From assembly GCF_000177335.1 (NCBI RefSeq), contig NZ_ADFP01000079.1:1-64000 (forward strand): a stretch of DNA of 64,000 nucleotides. The letters run 5' to 3'. A model generated the notes under the pieces. It was not told the DNA's origin and made no database searches. It was given only the letters and a program-made list of their open reading frames with translations. Shown here piece after piece: positions 60,705 through 64,000 of the stretch. The first letter of the stretch is position 1; every line of letters begins with the position of its first letter. Position numbers and translations under genes: made by a program. This stretch comes from Pyramidobacter piscolens W5455. Its GTDB lineage: Bacteria > Synergistota > Synergistia > Synergistales > Dethiosulfovibrionaceae.

Positions 60705-63700
60705 TTACGCTTCCTCGCGGATCAGCGCCGCCAGCGCCTCGAGGTCGAGCGAACGCGGCGTCCCCGCGCCGGCAAGCAGGCTCTCGGCGAGGCCGCGCTT
60801 GCGGCGGTGCAGCTCGACGATCTTCTCCTCCACGGTGTGGGCGGCCACGAAGCGGTAGACGGTGACCGGGCGCGTCTGGCCGATGCGGTAGGCGCGGTCC
60901 GAGGCCTGGTCCTCGACGGCGGGGTTCCACCACGGATCCATGTGGACGACGAAATCGGCGCCGGTCAGATTCAGCCCCGTGCCGCCGGCGCGCAGGCTGA
61001 TCAAAAAGCAGTCGCCGCGCCCCGACTGGAACGAGCTGACCAATTCGGCGCGTTTGCCCGGCGGCGTGGAACCGTCCAGATAGAGGCAGGGCACGCCCCG
61101 CTCCGCGAGCGCCCGTTCGATCAGGCGCAGGTGATCGGTGAACTGGCTGAAAACAAGGGCGCGGTGCCCGCTTTCGCGCAGCTCGTCCACGAGTTCGAGC
61201 AGCGCTTCCAGTTTGGACGAGGGAATCGCCGCGCCGACGCCGTCCGAGACGAGGCTGACGGCGCAGCAGCAGCGGCGGAGTTTCATCAGCTGGGCGAAGA
61301 CGGCGAAGCGCTTGTCTTCTTCCGGAGAGTTCCCGGCGGCGTCGATGGCCTCGACGGCGGACTGGCGCAGCGCTTCGTAGAACGCGCGCTCCTGCGGGCT
61401 CAGTTCGACGCGGCGCGTCACTTCGGTGCGTTCGGGCAGATCGTCGAGTACCTGCTCCTTGACGCGGCGCAGCAGAAACGGCGCGATTGCGCGGCGCAGG
61501 CGGCTCCGCGCGCCGTCGTCGCCCGCGGCGACGGGGGAAGCGAAGCGCCGGTTGAAGCGTTCCAGCGAGCCGAGCAGGCCGGGGTTGAGGAAGCGGAACA
61601 GGTTCCACAGCTCGCTGAGGCGGTTTTCGATCGGCGTGCCGGTCATGATCATGCGGAAGTCGCCGTGCAGGCCCATGACGGCGGCGGAACGTTTGGTGGA
61701 CATGTTCTTGACCGCCTGCGCCTCGTCGAGCACGACGGTGTGCCACCGTTTCTGCGCGAACGACTCCGCGTCGCTCTGCAGCAGGCCGTAGGACGCCAGC
61801 ACGACGTCGAACGGTTTGAGCGCGGCGAGAACCTTTTCGCGGCCGGCGCTGCGGTAGTCGATGACGTTCAGCGTCGGCGCGAAACGCGCCGCCTCCTCGA
61901 TCCAGTTGCCGCAGACCGACGTGGGCGCGGCCACGAGCGCCGGGCCGCCCTCGGCGCGGTGCAGCAGCAGCGCCAGCGTCTGCACGGTTTTGCCCAGCCC
62001 CATGTCGTCGGCCAGACAGGCGCCCGCGCCCCAGTGGGCGAGGCGCGCCAGCCAGCGGAAGCCTTCCAGCTGATAGGGGCGCAGCTGCGCGCGCAGCGTG
62101 CGCGGTGCTTCAGGCGCGAGAGCCTGCGCTTCGTCAAAGCGCTCGCACAGCTGCTGCCATTTTTTGTCGGCGGCCAGAGCGCCTTCGTCGAACAGCTCCG
62201 CCACGGCCGCCGCGGCCGGCGCCGGCACGCGCAGTTCCTGCCCCTTGGCGTCGGTCATGGCGTCGAGCGTTTCCAGGCGGCGCTGGAATTCCCGCGTCAG
62301 CGCCACGAACTGCCCCGCGCCGACGGGGACGAAGCGGCCTTTGCGCTGCCGCAGCAGATCCATGAGCTGGCGCAGCGACAGCGTCAGTTCGCCGTCGACG
62401 GCGACGGTGCCGGAGAGCGCAAACCAGTCGGTGCCGCCGCTTTGGATCGCGCCGAGCATGGCGCTTCCGTCCAGCTCGCGGCGCACGGTCATGACGCCGC
62501 CGCGCGGCCATTCGACGGTCACGTCGGGGATTTTTTGCAGCTGCAAAAGCAGTTCGAGGCACGCGTCGGGAGCGGCGAGCTGCGCGCGGCCGTCGTCGGG
62601 ATCGCCGTTTTCGGCCAGCGCCGGGCAGGCGGCGAAAAATTCCTTCGTCTTCCGCGCTTCGGCGGCGAGGTCGCGTTTGACCTGCACGCGCCGTTCGCCT
62701 TCCGCGCCGTCCCTCTTCAGGCCGAACAGCGTCGGCGCGCCGCCGCCGGGACGGCAAGACAGCCCCTCGCCGCCGAACGGGCGCACGACGACCTCCACGT
62801 TCAGACCGTCGCCGCAGGGCGAGAGCTGCACGTGCAGGCGCGCGTCGGCTTCTTCGACGGGAACGCTCTGCGGCGCGCCGTCCAGTTCGGACTGCACGGT
62901 CACGTTCGCGGCCAGCCGGGAAAGGATCTTCAGCGTGCGGGCGCGCGCTTCCTCGGGAACGACCGCGCCCTCGCCGCCGAGAATGGCGGAGATGTTGCGG
63001 TGCGTCTGGGTGAAATGGGTGACGCGCAGCCGCGACGGCGACTCTTCGCTGAGCGCGTATTCGCGTCCCCGCGGGTTGGCGGGCGTCATGAGGACGCGGC
63101 AGCCGGACGGGACGCGGGTCACTTCCAGCTGCGGTTCGCCGACGACGACTTCGAGCGGCGAAAAGTCGTCGGCGCGGACGAGGTTGGGCAGCCCGGCGAG
63201 GATGTGCAGCGCCTGCATTCCGTCCAGCCACAGCTCCGACTTGCCGTAAGAGCCGCGATCGTACACGGCGTCGGCGACGCGGCGTTCCTGCTCGCTCAGG
63301 CCGGGAATGCGTTCCAGCCCGTTGGCGATGGAGCTGAGGGCGATCTCGCGCCCCTTGCTCCATTTTCCCGAGCCCTGCAGCGTCTGTTCGAGCGGGCGCA
63401 CGGCGACGATCGGTTCGTCCTCCTCCAGCCACGCCGGTCTGGCGAGCTCGACGAGCCAGAGGAGGCGGCGTTCGCCTTTCTTCCTGACTCCGCCGGCGTC
63501 GCCGGCGAGCGATTCCAGAGCGTCGAGGGCGCACTCCCACGGCGGACGCGGGCTGAACAGGTCGCGAAGCGGGTGCCAGCCGTTGTCCTGTCGGCTTGCC
63601 AGCGCTTCGCCGGCGGATTCCAGCTCGCTGGCGACAAACGACATGCCGAGGCTGCTCAGGTGGAACGCCGCGATGCGGTAGAACGGCCGCCACGTTCTGG

Positions 63701-64000
63701 CCAGCCGGGGCGCGATCCAGCGCGCCGCCAGCAGCAGATGGCACAGGTCGGCCGCGCCGAGGCCGAGGGCGTCCATCAGCTTCGCGAGCCGCTCGTCGAG
63801 CGCTTTTTCGTCCTGGCGGGGCGGGGCACACAGCATGGAGCGAACGGCCTTGTCGAGCGTCTTGACCAAATCGTCTTCGGCGAACAGCGCCGCCTGATTG
63901 GCGGAACTTCCTTTGGCGAGGACGCCGAGCGCGTCGTAAAGGCGTCCGCCGCGCGCCCATTCGGCGCGGTTGCTTTCCTTGTGCGCGGCGGCGGCGATCT
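60705..64000 (-). CDS. SNF2-family helicase (partial, 5' end beyond the window)
   Basis: The frame is open from 60705 to the right edge; no true start is seen (the TTG at 63869 is internal, with coding-like residues such as RLYDALGVLAKGSSANQAAL before it). Over 1,098 residues are present. The N-terminal two thirds have no named motifs. The C-terminal SNF2 core shows DDMGLGKTVQTLALLL (Walker A), VVLDEAQAVKN (DEAQ box), MTGTPIENRL, VFSQFTDHL, LISLRAGGTGLNLTGAD and DRAYRIGQTRPVTVYR. Bacterial SNF2 (HepA/RapA-like) proteins translocate on double-stranded DNA to remodel polymerase or repair complexes. Confidence 0.93.
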   Translation of the reverse strand, partial: IAAAAHKESNRAEWARGGRLYDALGVLAKGSSANQAALFAEDDLVKTLDKAVRSMLCAPPRQDEKALDERLAKLMDALGLGAADLCHLLLAARWIAPRLARTWRPFYRIAAFHLSSLGMSFVASELESAGEALASRQDNGWHPLRDLFSPRPPWECALDALESLAGDAGGVRKKGERRLLWLVELARPAWLEEDEPIVAVRPLEQTLQGSGKWSKGREIALSSIANGLERIPGLSEQERRVADAVYDRGSYGKSELWLDGMQALHILAGLPNLVRADDFSPLEVVVGEPQLEVTRVPSGCRVLMTPANPRGREYALSEESPSRLRVTHFTQTHRNISAILGGEGAVVPEEARARTLKILSRLAANVTVQSELDGAPQSVPVEEADARLHVQLSPCGDGLNVEVVVRPFGGEGLSCRPGGGAPTLFGLKRDGAEGERRVQVKRDLAAEARKTKEFFAACPALAENGDPDDGRAQLAAPDACLELLLQLQKIPDVTVEWPRGGVMTVRRELDGSAMLGAIQSGGTDWFALSGTVAVDGELTLSLRQLMDLLRQRKGRFVPVGAGQFVALTREFQRRLETLDAMTDAKGQELRVPAPAAAAVAELFDEGALAADKKWQQLCERFDEAQALAPEAPRTLRAQLRPYQLEGFRWLARLAHWGAGACLADDMGLGKTVQTLALLLHRAEGGPALVAAPTSVCGNWIEEAARFAPTLNVIDYRSAGREKVLAALKPFDVVLASYGLLQSDAESFAQKRWHTVVLDEAQAVKNMSTKRSAAVMGLHGDFRMIMTGTPIENRLSELWNLFRFLNPGLLGSLERFNRRFASPVAAGDDGARSRLRRAIAPFLLRRVKEQVLDDLPERTEVTRRVELSPQERAFYEALRQSAVEAIDAAGNSPEEDKRFAVFAQLMKLRRCCCAVSLVSDGVGAAIPSSKLEALLELVDELRESGHRALVFSQFTDHLRLIERALAERGVPCLYLDGSTPPGKRAELVSSFQSGRGDCFLISLRAGGTGLNLTGADFVVHMDPWWNPAVEDQASDRAYRIGQTRPVTVYRFVAAHTVEEKIVELHRRKRGLAESLLAGAGTPRSLDLEALAALIREEA

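Noticed and set aside
1-64000. CRISPR array, rRNA or tRNA genes
   Set aside because: No regularly spaced repeats, rRNA-like stretches or tRNA cloverleaf signatures were seen on reading through the window.

Overview
The window is about 62% GC overall. Its gene content (TRAP and tripartite tricarboxylate transporters, many amidohydrolases and peptidase-like hydrolases, an outer-membrane patatin-barrel protein, compact prolyl-tRNA synthetase) suggests a Gram-negative, anaerobic, amino- or organic-acid fermenting bacterium. Synergistota, Pyramidobacter-like, is my best guess; this is inferred from gene style only. Three perfect ParB-box (parS) palindromes suggest the segment may lie in the origin-proximal part of the chromosome.

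Layout. 0-8 kb is core: patatin/OMP85-like protein, proS, an AT-rich exported orphan, a Ski2-like helicase and guaA. 8.2-12.7 kb is an AT-rich graveyard: remnants of IS5-, IS30- and IS200-type transposases and of a VOC protein lie between three intact orphan genes, one being a tandem-HTH regulator with its own strong promoter. 12.7-17.7 kb holds a flavodoxin, two 2-hydroxyacid enzymes, a sugar-binding-like regulator and an HD hydrolase. 17.8-24.3 kb is a catabolic module on the minus strand: PEP mutase/isocitrate lyase-family lyase, amidohydrolase and TctABC importer, with a divergent LysR regulator. 24.9-32.3 kb carries gamma-glutamyltransferase with a small exported partner, then an operon of an orphan malonate decarboxylase alpha subunit, a TRAP-type permease, a 54-residue membrane protein and a membrane-anchored aspartoacylase-like M14 protein. 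32.5-33.8 kb is a DNA alkylation repair pair (alkA, ogt). 34-40.6 kb looks metal-related: a Tp47-like lipoprotein, a ZIP transporter with two methyltransferases, and a P1B-type ATPase with small partners. These units are linked by three TTAG-N6-CTAA-like boxes of DtxR type.

41-56.4 kb is a rearranged region full of drug/metabolite transporter (EamA) copies and fragments. Two eamA copies form a 396-bp direct repeat that brackets about 12 kb. Inside are two inverted copies of an IS5-family element and a lower-GC seven-gene operon (panE, panB, TRAP P/Q/M, GltS-type symporter, YtcJ-type amidohydrolase) with a divergent IclR regulator. panB and panE without panC or panD, beside an amidohydrolase and importers, suggest a transferred pathway that takes up and degrades pantothenate, pantoate or a similar branched hydroxyacid. 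This is the most novel candidate system here.

56.4-64 kb holds a conserved hypothetical, a hicAB toxin-antitoxin pair with an unusual overlapping toxin tail, a LysR regulator, a family-4 uracil-DNA glycosylase, a decaying cobU-like gene and a SNF2 helicase running off the right edge.
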